This document shows positions 1 through 7,945 of a stretch of DNA of 48,218 bases, piece by piece (the first letter of the stretch is position 1; every line of letters begins with the position of its first letter). Location: the NCBI GenBank assembly GCA_021732385.1, contig JAKFVA010000044.1:1-48218 (forward strand). The letters run 5' to 3'. The stretch is from Burkholderiales bacterium. GTDB taxonomy: Bacteria; Pseudomonadota; Gammaproteobacteria; Burkholderiales; Burkholderiaceae_C. Position numbers and translations under genes: made by a program. Under the pieces are notes generated by a model, which saw only the letters and a program-made list of their open reading frames with translations, was not told where the DNA came from and did not search any database.

Positions 1-12
1 AAGTTAAATCCC

Positions 13-423
13 ATGAAAACCTATCACCATTTTTTAAGCGGCCCTGTTACTGCCACTGCTCTGGCTTGTGGCTTGCTGTTTGCTGCCACTTCGCATGCGC
101 AAACCCCTGCTAAGCCTGCGCATGCCGCGCCGCACGGTGCAGCGCACGCAGGCCATGGCGACATGAAGGCCATGATGAAGGGCATGAACGACGAGATGGC
201 CGCCATGACCATGAGCGGTAACGCCGATGTGGACTTTGCCAAGATGATGCGTATTCACCACGTTGGCGCGCTCGATATGGCGCAGGCGCACCTTAAAGAA
301 GGCAAAGACCCGGCGATGCTCAAGCTCGCCAAAGAGATCATTGCCGCGCAGAAAAAGGAAATCGCCTTCATGGACAAGTTCATCGCGACGCACCCCCATC
401 CTCCCGCCAAGGCTGCCAAATAA
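13..423 (+). CDS. Secreted DUF305 family protein
   Basis: This 136-residue protein has an N-terminal signal peptide ending near the AxA at residues 27-29 (SHA-QT), a His/Ala/Pro-rich linker and a DUF305 helical domain from about residue 50. The domain shows the Met/His-rich signature of the family, with FAKMMRIHHVGALDMA near residues 76-91 followed by an amphipathic Lys/Glu-rich helix. DUF305 proteins are periplasmic, often sit beside copper-resistance genes and are suspected to bind metal through Met and His; no reaction is established. The neighbouring HMA-MauE gene 36 bases downstream and the CopRS/Cus genes fit a copper role. Only 12 bases of upstream DNA are present, so promoter and operon partners to the left are not visible. 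Confidence 0.85.
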   Translation: MKTYHHFLSGPVTATALACGLLFAATSHAQTPAKPAHAAPHGAAHAGHGDMKAMMKGMNDEMAAMTMSGNADVDFAKMMRIHHVGALDMAQAHLKEGKDPAMLKLAKEIIAAQKKEIAFMDKFIATHPHPPAKAAK

Positions 424-458
424 GCCGACGCCGTCTTTAGACAAATTCAAGGTTCATC

Positions 459-1223
459 ATGAATACGGTCACTTACCCTTTGGCTGGCATGCACTGCAAT
501 GCTTGCGTTAAAAAAATTCAAGCGGCGCTGGCACCGCTGGCCGATTCGGTAAGTGTCAGTTTGCTGCCTCCACAAGCTGTGCTGAGCAATTCGCAAGTTG
601 GTTTGACCGTTTTGCAGGCAGCTGTTGCCGAGGCTGGCAATTACAGCCTGACAGCGCCTGACAACACACCGCTTGCAGCGACTCAGCCTGTTGTATCTGC
701 CAGCGCTGGCGGTGTAGCTGTAGCTGTCGAGCCAGCTGCCTCGTGGTTTGCCACTTACCGGCCCCTGCTTATTTTGCTGGTTTACATCCTGGCAGCCAGC
801 GTTTTGGTGCAGCTGCCTTCGGGCCAGGTCAGCGGCATGGAAACCATGCGTCTGTTCATGGCGGGGTTTTTTCTGGCCTTCTCGTTTTTCAAGCTGCTCG
901 ATATTCAGGCTTTTGCCGATGCCTATGCTGGCTACGACTTGCTGGCCGCGCGCTGGCGCACCTGGGGCCTGATTTACCCGTTTGTCGAACTGGGCCTGGG
1001 GCTGGCTTACCTGGCCAATTGGATGCCGCTAGCCATCAACGGCATCACGCTGCTGGTGATGGGATTTTCTGCCATTGGCGTGGTTCGTGCCGTGCTAAAC
1101 AAAACCAAAATCCGCTGCGCCTGCCTGGGTGCGGTGTTCAATTTGCCCATGTCTACAGTCACCATCATTGAAGATGTTGGCATGGCGCTAATGGCGGCTG
1201 CCATGATCGTGTACCTGGCCTGA
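459..1223 (+). CDS. HMA domain fused to MauE-like membrane protein
   Basis: This 254-residue protein has two parts. Residues 1-65 form a heavy-metal-associated domain with the Cu(I)/Zn-binding motif GMHCNAC (Cys13 and Cys16). A linker of about 35 residues follows, then four hydrophobic segments from about residue 101 that match the MauE/DoxX-like family. The characteristic RCACLG pair (Cys220, Cys222) precedes NLPMSTVTIIED. MauE-type proteins are inner-membrane proteins linked to disulfide or redox handling of periplasmic proteins. The fusion suggests a membrane protein that binds metal on its N-terminal domain, but its activity is unknown. It follows the DUF305 gene by 36 bases and is probably co-transcribed. 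The start ATG is preceded by AAGG at 450-453. Confidence 0.85.
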   Translation: MNTVTYPLAGMHCNACVKKIQAALAPLADSVSVSLLPPQAVLSNSQVGLTVLQAAVAEAGNYSLTAPDNTPLAATQPVVSASAGGVAVAVEPAASWFATYRPLLILLVYILAASVLVQLPSGQVSGMETMRLFMAGFFLAFSFFKLLDIQAFADAYAGYDLLAARWRTWGLIYPFVELGLGLAYLANWMPLAINGITLLVMGFSAIGVVRAVLNKTKIRCACLGAVFNLPMSTVTIIEDVGMALMAAAMIVYLA

Positions 1224-1235
1224 AAAGATTGACGT

Positions 1236-1592
1236 GATGTTGCAGCCGCGCCCGGCGATGCTGCACACCAGTGCCACCAGCGCTTCCTTGTTGCTACCCC
1301 TGGAAGCACTGCTCACTGCCGTGATCGCGAGGCTGCTGTACAGCGAGACCATGGACCGCCGTGTCTGGCTGGCTGTGCTGGCGCTGTTGGCTACGGCCTG
1401 AGCTTGCGAATGTATTTAATGACGCAGCGCACCATGGGCGCAAGCCGCAACGGCTCGGTATTTGCCTTCGCACCGTTTATTGGCGCACTGCTGGCGATTG
1501 GACTGGGCGATCGCAATCTGGGTTGGGGTACAGCGCTGGGGGGCGCATTGATGATGGTGGGTGTGCTGATGCATTTGGGCGAACGGTATTAA
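1236..1592 (+). pseudogene. EamA/DMT transporter remnant
   Basis: Two conceptual pieces in different frames match the C-terminal half of an EamA/DMT-superfamily permease. The first, 1236-1401, reads an amphipathic helix with PLEALLTAVIARLLYSE and stops at a TGA. The second, from about 1402 to the TAA at 1590-1592, reads the typical segment GSVFAFAPFIGALLAIGL ending in VGVLMHLGERY. The N-terminal half of the family (about 5 helices) is absent and a frameshift separates the two pieces, so it cannot make a working transporter. It lies directly after the HMA-MauE stop codon and may have entered the locus before decaying. Confidence 0.65.
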
Positions 1593-1675
1593 AAAAATGT
1601 ACTTGTTTTTTTCTGGTGATTGCAGCGAGATTCTTCAATTCATTTGCCGTCTTGAATTTAATAAAACTTTTTGCC

Positions 1676-2313
1676 ATGTCAACCCATTGCAGTGATTCCG
1701 CATACAGCCACAACGCCACCGCTGACCCGCGCTACCGCCGCATTTTGTGGCTGGCCTTGGTACTTAATTTGCTAATGTTTGTGGTGGAATTGTCCAGCGG
1801 ACTTTATGCAGGCTCTGTCTCGTTGTTAGCCGATGCCATCGATTTTTTTGTGACGCAGCCAACTACGGCGTGTCCTTGCTGGTACTTTCGATGGGCCTGC
1901 TGCAACGTGCCCGGGCCGCACTTCTCAAGGGCGTTTGCATGGGGGTTTTCGGCCTGTTTGTATTGGGCAGCGCTGCCTGGTCACTTCAGTCCAGCGCACC
2001 ACCCGACGCACTCACCATGGGTGTGGTTGGTTTCTTGGCTTTGTTGGTCAACGTAGGCGTAGCGCTCATGCTTTATGCCTACCGTGAAGGCGACGCCAAT
2101 ATGCGCAGCGTATGGCTGTGCTCACGCAACGACGCTATTGGAAATCTGGCCGTCATGGTGGCGGCTTTGGGTGTGTTTGGCAGTGGCACGGCTTGGCCAG
2201 ACTTGGTGGTGGCCGCGGTCATGGGTGTGCTCGCGCTTGGCGGCGCGTGGTCTGTGCTGCGCCAAGCCAGCAAAGAGCTGGCGCTGGCAAAAAACAGCAC
2301 CCCTAAGGCTTGA
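1676..2313 (+). pseudogene. Short CDF cation transporter, frameshifted
   Basis: The gene encodes a short cation diffusion facilitator of about 212 residues without the long cytoplasmic C-terminal domain. The first frame (from ATG 1676) gives an N-terminal leader, two membrane helices and LLADAIDFF, a TM2 metal-site motif. It then needs a shift into the frame starting GDAANYGVSLLVLSMG, which continues through RNDAIGNLAVM and GGAWSVLRQASKEL to the TAA at 2311-2313. The break falls at or just after a run of seven T at 1843-1849. One added base restores the family motif DFFGDAANY or a close variant. As written the product would be truncated. Either a real mutation or a sequencing error in the homopolymer could explain this. 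The neighbours suggest export of a divalent metal such as zinc, cadmium or cobalt. Confidence 0.75.
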
Positions 2314-2325
2314 CCATTTCAATGT

Positions 2326-2610
2326 TTAGCATTTTCCCTGCGACCCCACATAGCGGCTGCTCCCCTCGCCATCTTGGTCAATGCAATAACCATCGTGTGA
2401 TACCGGATTTTTTCTATAGGCCTCCAGTTCTGCCTGCACAGCAGCGCGTGTTTTTGTGGCACCAGATGTTATCGCGCTCGGTGCTGACTTGGTTGCTTGA
2501 GAAACAGGTTTCGCGCCTGTGACTGGCGGGTCGTTACTGCTGTCGGCCAAAGCAGCGGTAGCCAAGAGGGCAGAGACTGCAAACAAACTCAAAGATTGAA
2601 GGGTACGCAT
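2326..2610 (-). CDS. Small secreted DUF4148-like protein
   Basis: The protein is 94 residues with a clear signal peptide (MRTLQSLSLFAVSALLATAALA) and a short mature part rich in Ser/Thr/Ala. It contains TRAAVQAELEAYRKN, which resembles the start of the Burkholderiales DUF4148 domain, and two Cys (GYCIDQ and the C-terminal Cys). The ATG at 2610 is chosen over upstream in-frame codons because AGGAG lies 7 bases before it and the signal peptide begins there. It is transcribed away from copR and shares the 180-bp divergent region with its candidate CopR box. Function unknown; a metal-induced periplasmic protein is a guess from position. Confidence 0.7.
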   Translation of the reverse strand: MRTLQSLSLFAVSALLATAALADSSNDPPVTGAKPVSQATKSAPSAITSGATKTRAAVQAELEAYRKNPVSHDGYCIDQDGEGSSRYVGSQGKC

Positions 2611-2728
2611 GATAAGGCTCCTGTTTAGGTTGTCGGTAACGCCAGCACGCTGGTGCGGGCGATGACGCATCGTTTGCGCCATGGAGTCACTGTAAGAACG
2701 CGTGCACGCCATCAGCATGACCCCCAGA

Positions 2729-2742
2729 TTACAAATTTGTGC
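2729..2742. promoter_or_regulatory. Candidate CopR/CusR operator
   Basis: TTACAAATTTGTGC contains a perfect ten-base palindrome ACAAATTTGT at 2731-2740. It resembles boxes bound by CusR/CopR-type regulators, which have the form TTACAAnnTTGTAA or TGACAAnnTTGTCA. It lies 49 bases before the copR ATG, between copR and the divergent small secreted gene, so it could serve both. The right half-site is imperfect. This is inference from similarity to known boxes. Confidence 0.4.
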
Positions 2743-2790
2743 GGTTTGGTTGTGCATTTGTTCCAACGCTTACTTTAAGGATAAAAATCC

Positions 2791-3471
2791 ATGCGTATCT
2801 TGGTGATTGAGGATGAGCAAAAGCTGACCGAGTACTTGCGCCAGGGCTTGACTGAAAGCGGCTACACCGTTGACATGGCATTCAACGGGATTGATGGAAA
2901 GCATTTGTCGATAGAGGGGGATTACGACCTCGTTTTGCTTGATGTCATGTTGCCGGGAATAGACGGCTACGGCGTGCTAAACGCATTGCGAAAAGTCAAA
3001 ACTGTGCCCGTGTTGATGCTCACCGCACGCGACAAAGTTGAAGATCGCGTGCGCGGCTTGCAAGAGGGGGCCGATGATTATTTGATTAAGCCGTTTGCGT
3101 TTTCAGAATTGCTCGCCAGGGTGCAGGCATTGCTGCGCCGAGGCGTGTCCAGTACGGCTGGGCAAAGCACTGTGATGCAACTTGGCGACCTTGAAATAGA
3201 CCTGCTCAAACGCAAGGCCTTTCGGTCCAATAATCGCCTTGATTTAAGCGCCAAGGAGTTCGCCCTGCTGGCGCTTTTGATGCAAAGACAAGGCGCTATT
3301 CTTTCGCGCACACTGATTGCCGAGCAAGTGTGGGATATGAACTTTGACAGTGATACCAATGTGGTGGAGGTTGCCGTAAGACGCTTGCGGGCAAAGATAG
3401 ATGAACCCTATGCAGTCAAGCTGCTGCATACCGTAAGGGGCATGGGCTATGTGCTGGAGTTAAGGCCATGA
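2791..3471 (+). CDS. copR: Heavy-metal response regulator, OmpR/PhoB type
   Basis: This 226-residue protein has an N-terminal receiver domain with acidic pocket Glu7-Asp8, phospho-acceptor Asp51 (LLDVMLPG), Thr78 and Lys100. The C-terminal winged-helix domain ends in [16 protein letters not shown] and [11 protein letters not shown], typical of the CopR/CusR/IrlR/CzcR subgroup. It would bind DNA when phosphorylated by the adjacent kinase and activate copper or silver resistance genes. AAGGA lies 9 bases ahead of the ATG. Its stop overlaps the start of the kinase gene (ATGA at 3468-3471), so the pair is translationally coupled. The exact metal sensed cannot be read from sequence; copper is inferred from the cusCBA genes downstream. 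Confidence 0.92.
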   Translation: MRILVIEDEQKLTEYLRQGLTESGYTVDMAFNGIDGKHLSIEGDYDLVLLDVMLPGIDGYGVLNALRKVKTVPVLMLTARDKVEDRVRGLQEGADDYLIKPFAFSELLARVQALLRRGVSSTAGQSTVMQLGDLEIDLLKRKAFRSNNRLDLSAKEFALLALLMQRQGAILSRTLIAEQVWDMNFDSDTNVVEVAVRRLRAKIDEPYAVKLLHTVRGMGYVLELRP

Positions 3472-4829
3472 AATTGATGCGCTCCATGGCCTTGCGGTTC
3501 GCGCTCAGCCTTGGGCTTATTGCCGCTGTGGTTTACACAGCGGTTGGCGTGCTTATCTACCAGGCACTGGCCAGCGAATTGAGGCGTGCCGATCAAGAAT
3601 CGCTGTCTGGCAAGGCACAGCTGATCTCCCATCTGGTGTTGGACATGCAGCCCGCTTTGGACATGGCTGCCTTGACGCATCTTCTGGACGATTCGTTGAT
3701 TGGACATAAAGACTTGCACGTCTGGCTGCTCTCATCCGCAGGTAGCGTTGTGTACGGAAAAACGCCATTGCCCATGGTTGAGAGCACGAACGCCCAAGGT
3801 GCGTTGCATATGCGAATGTCCAATGGTTCGCCCATGTTGGGCCGTAGATTTAGCACAAACGGCATAACAAACTCATCCATACATACATTTCTGTTAGCGA
3901 TCGATATTGCGCCACAGCAGCGCTTTCTAGCTTCATACCGCAAAACATTGATTCTGATTTGTCTGCTGGGTATTGGACTGACGCTTTGCCTTGGCCTGTT
4001 GGCAAGTTGGTATGGCTTACTGCCTATCAAACGCCTGTCAAAAGCCGCCGATCTGATTTCACCGCATTCGCTGGAACAACGCCTACCCACTGCACAGGTC
4101 GATCTAGAGTTGGTGGCGCTATCAAGCGCCTTCAATGGTGTGCTTGATCGACTGGAGCGGGCTTATCGCCAACTGGAGACGTTCAATGCCAATGTGGCAC
4201 ATGAACTGCGAACGCCGCTCAATACGTTGATTAACGGCGCACAAATCACGCTCTTAAGCGATAGAAGCAGCGCTCAATTGCGCGAGACACTGGGCGCTGG
4301 CCTAGAAGACTTGGAACGACTCAAATCTGTTGTCAATGACATGCTTTTTTTAGCCAGAGCAGATCAGGGTGACAAAGCCACATCGTTGTCGCAGGTTGAT
4401 TTGGCCGACGAGGTTAGCAAATCCATCGACTACCTTGAACCCTTGCTGCACGAGGCCGGTGTATCGGCGCAGTGTCTAGGTCAAGCCAGTGCGCGTTGCA
4501 ACGCCTCGTTAATTCGGCGGGCTTTGATCAATTTGCTCTCCAACGCGCTGAAGCATACCGAGCGAGGTCAAATTATCGAGGTGCGCATTGAGCAATCTGC
4601 ACAGCTTGTCCGATTGTCAGTCACCAATCCCGGCCCCCCTTTGCCTCCTTTGGTTGTAGTGCATATGTTTGACCGTTTTTACCGTGCTGATGAAGCCCGT
4701 ACACAATCTGGTGAAAGCACTGGCTTAGGCTTGGCTATCGTGCGCGCCGTGGCGCAAATGCACCATGGCGATGTGTTTGCTCACAGCCAAACAACGGGCG
4801 TCACCGTGGGTTTCAGCGTCGCGGCTTGA
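3468..4829 (+). CDS. copS: Heavy-metal sensor histidine kinase
   Basis: This 453-residue inner-membrane kinase belongs to the CusS/CopS/IrlS family. A first membrane helix lies at about residues 10-33, a periplasmic sensor of about 125 residues follows, and a second helix lies at about 160-185. A HAMP segment, a dimerisation box [11 protein letters not shown] with phospho-accepting His245, and an ATPase domain with N-box [15 protein letters not shown], a G1-like box and [15 protein letters not shown] complete it. The periplasmic part contains Met and His, including [10 protein letters not shown] around residues 114-123, that could bind Cu(I) or Ag(I). It is coupled to copR by a four-base overlap. 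It would phosphorylate Asp51 of CopR on metal binding. Confidence 0.92.
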   Translation: MKLMRSMALRFALSLGLIAAVVYTAVGVLIYQALASELRRADQESLSGKAQLISHLVLDMQPALDMAALTHLLDDSLIGHKDLHVWLLSSAGSVVYGKTPLPMVESTNAQGALHMRMSNGSPMLGRRFSTNGITNSSIHTFLLAIDIAPQQRFLASYRKTLILICLLGIGLTLCLGLLASWYGLLPIKRLSKAADLISPHSLEQRLPTAQVDLELVALSSAFNGVLDRLERAYRQLETFNANVAHELRTPLNTLINGAQITLLSDRSSAQLRETLGAGLEDLERLKSVVNDMLFLARADQGDKATSLSQVDLADEVSKSIDYLEPLLHEAGVSAQCLGQASARCNASLIRRALINLLSNALKHTERGQIIEVRIEQSAQLVRLSVTNPGPPLPPLVVVHMFDRFYRADEARTQSGESTGLGLAIVRAVAQMHHGDVFAHSQTTGVTVGFSVAA

Positions 4830-5072
4830 GACTCGCAGAAAACCCGCTTGTCAAAAATAACAAAGCGCTGGTTTATTGGGCTTGTACAGCGTAGTACTAA
4901 CAGCTACCAAATAACGCATACCTACCGGCATTTACCCTATTGCCAGCGCAGCGCCGCTTCCTACATTGCTAACAAGCCCCGACTGACAAAAGCCTATGGG
5001 CACTGCGCTCTAGACTGGCCGCAAGCTATCGCAGCGCGTTGATAGCGCCACTGAATTCACCTAGGGGACACC

Positions 5073-6236
5073 ATGCAGGCACTGACTTACCAGGGAACCA
5101 AAGATGTGCGGGTAGAGAATGTGCCCGACCCGGTGTTGCTGGCCAATGACGACCTTATCTTGCGCGTCACAGCCACCGCGATTTGCGGCTCCGACTTGCA
5201 CATCTACCGCGGCAAAATTCCGGGCATGAAAGATGGCGATATCCTGGGCCACGAGTTCATGGGTATCGTCGAAGAAACGGGCTCGGCGGTAACAGAAGTC
5301 AAACGCGGCGACCGTGTGGTGATTCCCTTTGTCATCGCTTGCGGGGATTGTTTTTACTGCAACAAAACCTTGTTTGCCGCCTGCGAAACCACCAACCCCG
5401 GCTGCGGCGCGATTCTGAACAAGAAAACCGCTACCGCAGGCGCCGGACTGTTTGGTTACAGCCACCTCTACGGCGGCTATTCGGGTGGCCAGGCCGAGTA
5501 TGTGCGCGTGCCCAAAGCCAATGTCGGCCCGTTCAAGGTGCCGGACGCATTGAGCGACGACCAGGTACTGTTCTTGTCGGACATCTTGCCCACGGGATAC
5601 CAGGCAGCTGTCAATGCCCAGGTCGTGCCGGGCTCCAGCGTTGCAATTTTTGGTGCCGGACCCGTAGGCTACATGGCAGCCGCCTCGGCCCGGTTATTGG
5701 GCGCCGAGCAAATATTCATGATCGACCACCATGACTACCGCTTGCAGTTTGCGCAGGAAACCTACGGCGTGATTCCCATCAACTTCGACCAGGATGACGA
5801 CCCGGCCGACACCATTTTGAAAGCCACCAACGGGCACGGTGTGGACGCGACCATCGATGCCGTGGGCTTTGAGGCCAAAGGCAGCGGCATTGAAACCGTA
5901 TTGACGACACTTAAAATGGAAGGCTCCAGCGGCAAGGCCTTGCGCCAGTGCATGGCGGCAACGCGGCGCGGCGGTATTGTCAGCGTGCCTGGGGTTTATG
6001 CCGGCTGGATTCACGGCTTTCTGTTTGGTGACGCCTTTGAAAAAGGGCTTACCTTCAAAATGGGCCAGACCCATGTGCAACGTGTGTTGCCCGAGCTGCT
6101 GGACTACATTGGCAACGGCAAACTCAAGCCCGAGGTCATCATCACGCACCGCATGAAACTGGCGGACGCGCAGCGCGGCTACGAGCTGTTTGAGCAAAAG
6201 CAAGAGGACTGCCGCAAGGTGGTGTTGATGCCTTAG
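5073..6236 (+). CDS. Zinc-dependent alcohol/formaldehyde dehydrogenase
   Basis: This 387-residue medium-chain dehydrogenase has catalytic zinc ligands Cys38, His60 and Glu61 (ICGSD and GHEFMG). A structural zinc lobe with Cys90, Cys93, Cys96 and Cys104 follows, and a Rossmann motif GAGPVG lies at about residues 194-199. The insert [13 protein letters not shown] and the [11 protein letters not shown] context place it near glutathione-independent formaldehyde dehydrogenase (FdhA) and related threonine-dehydrogenase-like enzymes. These act in the cytoplasm with NAD(H). The substrate cannot be fixed by reading. AGGGGACACC precedes the ATG. It stands alone, 243 bases after copS, and nothing ties it to metal resistance apart from location. 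Confidence 0.88.
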   Translation: MQALTYQGTKDVRVENVPDPVLLANDDLILRVTATAICGSDLHIYRGKIPGMKDGDILGHEFMGIVEETGSAVTEVKRGDRVVIPFVIACGDCFYCNKTLFAACETTNPGCGAILNKKTATAGAGLFGYSHLYGGYSGGQAEYVRVPKANVGPFKVPDALSDDQVLFLSDILPTGYQAAVNAQVVPGSSVAIFGAGPVGYMAAASARLLGAEQIFMIDHHDYRLQFAQETYGVIPINFDQDDDPADTILKATNGHGVDATIDAVGFEAKGSGIETVLTTLKMEGSSGKALRQCMAATRRGGIVSVPGVYAGWIHGFLFGDAFEKGLTFKMGQTHVQRVLPELLDYIGNGKLKPEVIITHRMKLADAQRGYELFEQKQEDCRKVVLMP

Positions 6237-6295
6237 CGGCGCTGCCCCAAGGTCAGGTTATTGCCCTCCACCGCGCAAGTAAGGGAGGCACTCGA

Positions 6296-7090
6296 TCACT
6301 GCATTTTTTCGGCTGTACCGGGCTCCGCTATTTTGCGGTGCTGCTCTGCCAGCACCTGCGACGGCGTGACCTTGGCCATCACGACTTGAAGTTTGTTCTT
6401 CATTCCAGCCACCACGTCAGCCTCGCCGTCCATCATGGCCTCAAAGCCCGTTTTGGCCACGTCAGCCGGATCGGCTTTGTCGTCGGCCGCACCGACTTTG
6501 GTGTCAAGCATGTCAGCGCGCATAAAAAACTCGGTGTCGGTCACGCCCGGCAGCAGGCAGGTGACTGAAACACCCGTGTCTTTCAATTCGTTGCGCAGCG
6601 CAGCGGAAAACGAATCGATAAACGCTTTTGTGCCGTTGTAAACCGCATGGAACGCCCCAGGCATGAAGCCCGCGATGGAGCCCGTAATCAGGATGCGGCC
6701 CCTGCCTTGCTGGCGCATGTCCTGGGCGACTTTGTGCAGTAGATACAGCGTTCCTGTGATGTTGGTGTCAATTACATGTTGTATGTCAGTGAAATTCTGG
6801 TCCAGAAAACCTTTGCCCAGGCCATGGCCTGCGTTGGCCAATAGCGCGTCGACCTTGCGTCCGGCCAACACCGCGCAAAGCTTGTCCACTCCCGCTTTGC
6901 TCGCCAGTTCAGCCTGCACCATCTCAACTTCGGCCCCCAAGGACCGGCAATCGCTGGCGGCTGCTTCTAGGGGCTGGTCGGCCGCCAAAACCAGGTCAAA
7001 ACCTTTTTCTGCGCAGCAGCGGGCCAGGTGGTAGCCGATGCCTGAGGAGGCACCAGTAACCACGGCAAGTGGTCGTGTGGTCGAGTTCAT
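6296..7090 (-). CDS. Short-chain dehydrogenase/reductase
   Basis: This 264-residue classical SDR has the cofactor loop TGASSGIG (residues 12-19), NAG at 86-88 and catalytic Ser138 and Tyr151-x3-Lys155 (YNGTK). It is an NAD(P)-dependent oxidoreductase of unknown substrate. The C-terminal extension of about 60 residues, which includes DVVAGMKNKLQVVMAKVTP, is seen in SDRs that carry a membrane-proximal tail. GGAAACC lies just before the ATG. It converges with the dehydrogenase gene to its left, with 59 bases between their ends. Confidence 0.88.
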   Translation of the reverse strand: MNSTTRPLAVVTGASSGIGYHLARCCAEKGFDLVLAADQPLEAAASDCRSLGAEVEMVQAELASKAGVDKLCAVLAGRKVDALLANAGHGLGKGFLDQNFTDIQHVIDTNITGTLYLLHKVAQDMRQQGRGRILITGSIAGFMPGAFHAVYNGTKAFIDSFSAALRNELKDTGVSVTCLLPGVTDTEFFMRADMLDTKVGAADDKADPADVAKTGFEAMMDGEADVVAGMKNKLQVVMAKVTPSQVLAEQHRKIAEPGTAEKMQ

Positions 7091-7438
7091 ATGGTTTCCG
7101 TTATGAAGTTGAAAAGTTATTTTTCATATTCTTCAGTGGCACCGAGGGCAGCAACATCAGACAACACTGCCATTGTTTGTAAGACGTGGACGTAAATCCC
7201 TGCGCATGTTGCCTCGCTGCCTTTGCGCAATGACCCCATGGGCAATCTGGCTGTACTTTTTTACGCTTGCGCTCGTTGACGCATGGTTTGTGTTGCGTCA
7301 AATCAGCAACAAGCTGTTGTTAGCAAAATACAACGTCGAGCCAGGGCTTTTATATTCAGGACATACCTTTCATTGCGTCATGGCTGGGCAGACCCACGTG
7401 TGTGCTGAACTTTTACAGTTTCTAGCTATCATTAACCC
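7091..7438. other. 348-bp intergenic region with CDF remnant
   Basis: This gap separates the SDR start from the Cys-rich secreted protein that leads the cus genes. Its middle, 7185-7335, holds the decayed CDF transporter fragment described separately. The last 100 bases before 7439 should contain the promoter of the cus genes; TTTACAGTTTCTAGC near 7415-7430 is AT-rich but not a clear operator. No intact gene was found in it on either strand. Confidence 0.6.
7185..7335 (+). pseudogene. Decayed CDF transporter fragment
   Basis: Three-frame reading recovers two blocks that match the C-terminal half of the short CDF gene at 1676-2313. Positions 7226-7279 read RNDPMGNLAVLFYACAR then stop, against RNDAIGNLAVMVAA in the other copy. 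Positions 7269-7334 read ALVDAWFVLRQISNKLLLAK in another frame, against ALGGAWSVLRQASKELALAK. The roughly 30 residues between these blocks in the better copy are missing, and the N-terminal two thirds are gone. It is a relic of a second transporter gene, not an expressed protein. Confidence 0.6.
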
Positions 7439-7822
7439 ATGCGTTACTTGCTGCTTATTCTGCTGATTGCCACATTCCCGCTGCGCGGTTTTGCCAGTGC
7501 GGGCATGCAAACCGGCATGGGCCTGATGACGTTGCACCAAGCCAGCATGACGACGGCCATGACAGCAACCCAGCCCGCCGTCGACAAGCCTGCAATGCCG
7601 CAAACACAAATCGCAACAACCGACACCGCCGAGGCATCCGCCACGCACACTTGCTGCGCCCAATGCAGTAGCTGCGATGTTTGCCACCTGCTGGTGGGGC
7701 AGCCCGCCGCGCTAATCACCGGCGCGCTGCTTGCTACGCCCGCCTCGCCCGAGGCCCGCAACCGCCACTTTGCCAGTGCCGACGCGCAACACGACCACAA
7801 GCCACCGCGTGCCTTGATTTAA
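7439..7822 (+). CDS. Cys/His-containing secreted protein ahead of cusCBA
   Basis: The 127-residue product has a signal peptide (MRYLLLILLIATFPLRGFASA), a Met/Thr-rich middle and a cysteine cluster CCAQCSSCDVCH at about residues 71-82. A hydrophobic stretch and a C-terminal tail with HDHKPPRALI follow. Small secreted proteins with such clusters commonly precede CzcC/CusC genes in Burkholderiales, and metal binding in the periplasm is plausible. No named family was recognised with certainty. It lies 123 bases before cusC in the same direction and is probably the first gene of that transcription unit. Confidence 0.72.
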   Translation: MRYLLLILLIATFPLRGFASAGMQTGMGLMTLHQASMTTAMTATQPAVDKPAMPQTQIATTDTAEASATHTCCAQCSSCDVCHLLVGQPAALITGALLATPASPEARNRHFASADAQHDHKPPRALI

Positions 7823-7945
7823 CAGGGTTGGTGCGTCCGCAGTTTGCTGCGTAAACGCTGCAAACCTTCCCCTTCTGTTTTCCCACTGCCGCGCCAGCGC
7901 CCTGTACGCTGCGGCAGCCGTGAACGCCCCAATTAGGAATCGCAC

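Noticed and set aside
4848-5042. 64-codon frame between copS and the dehydrogenase
   Set aside because: No ribosome-binding site, no family features and unusual residue composition; treated as non-coding.
7101-7301. 66-codon minus-strand frame ahead of the SDR gene
   Set aside because: It overlaps the CDF relic on the other strand and has no start signal or recognisable features.
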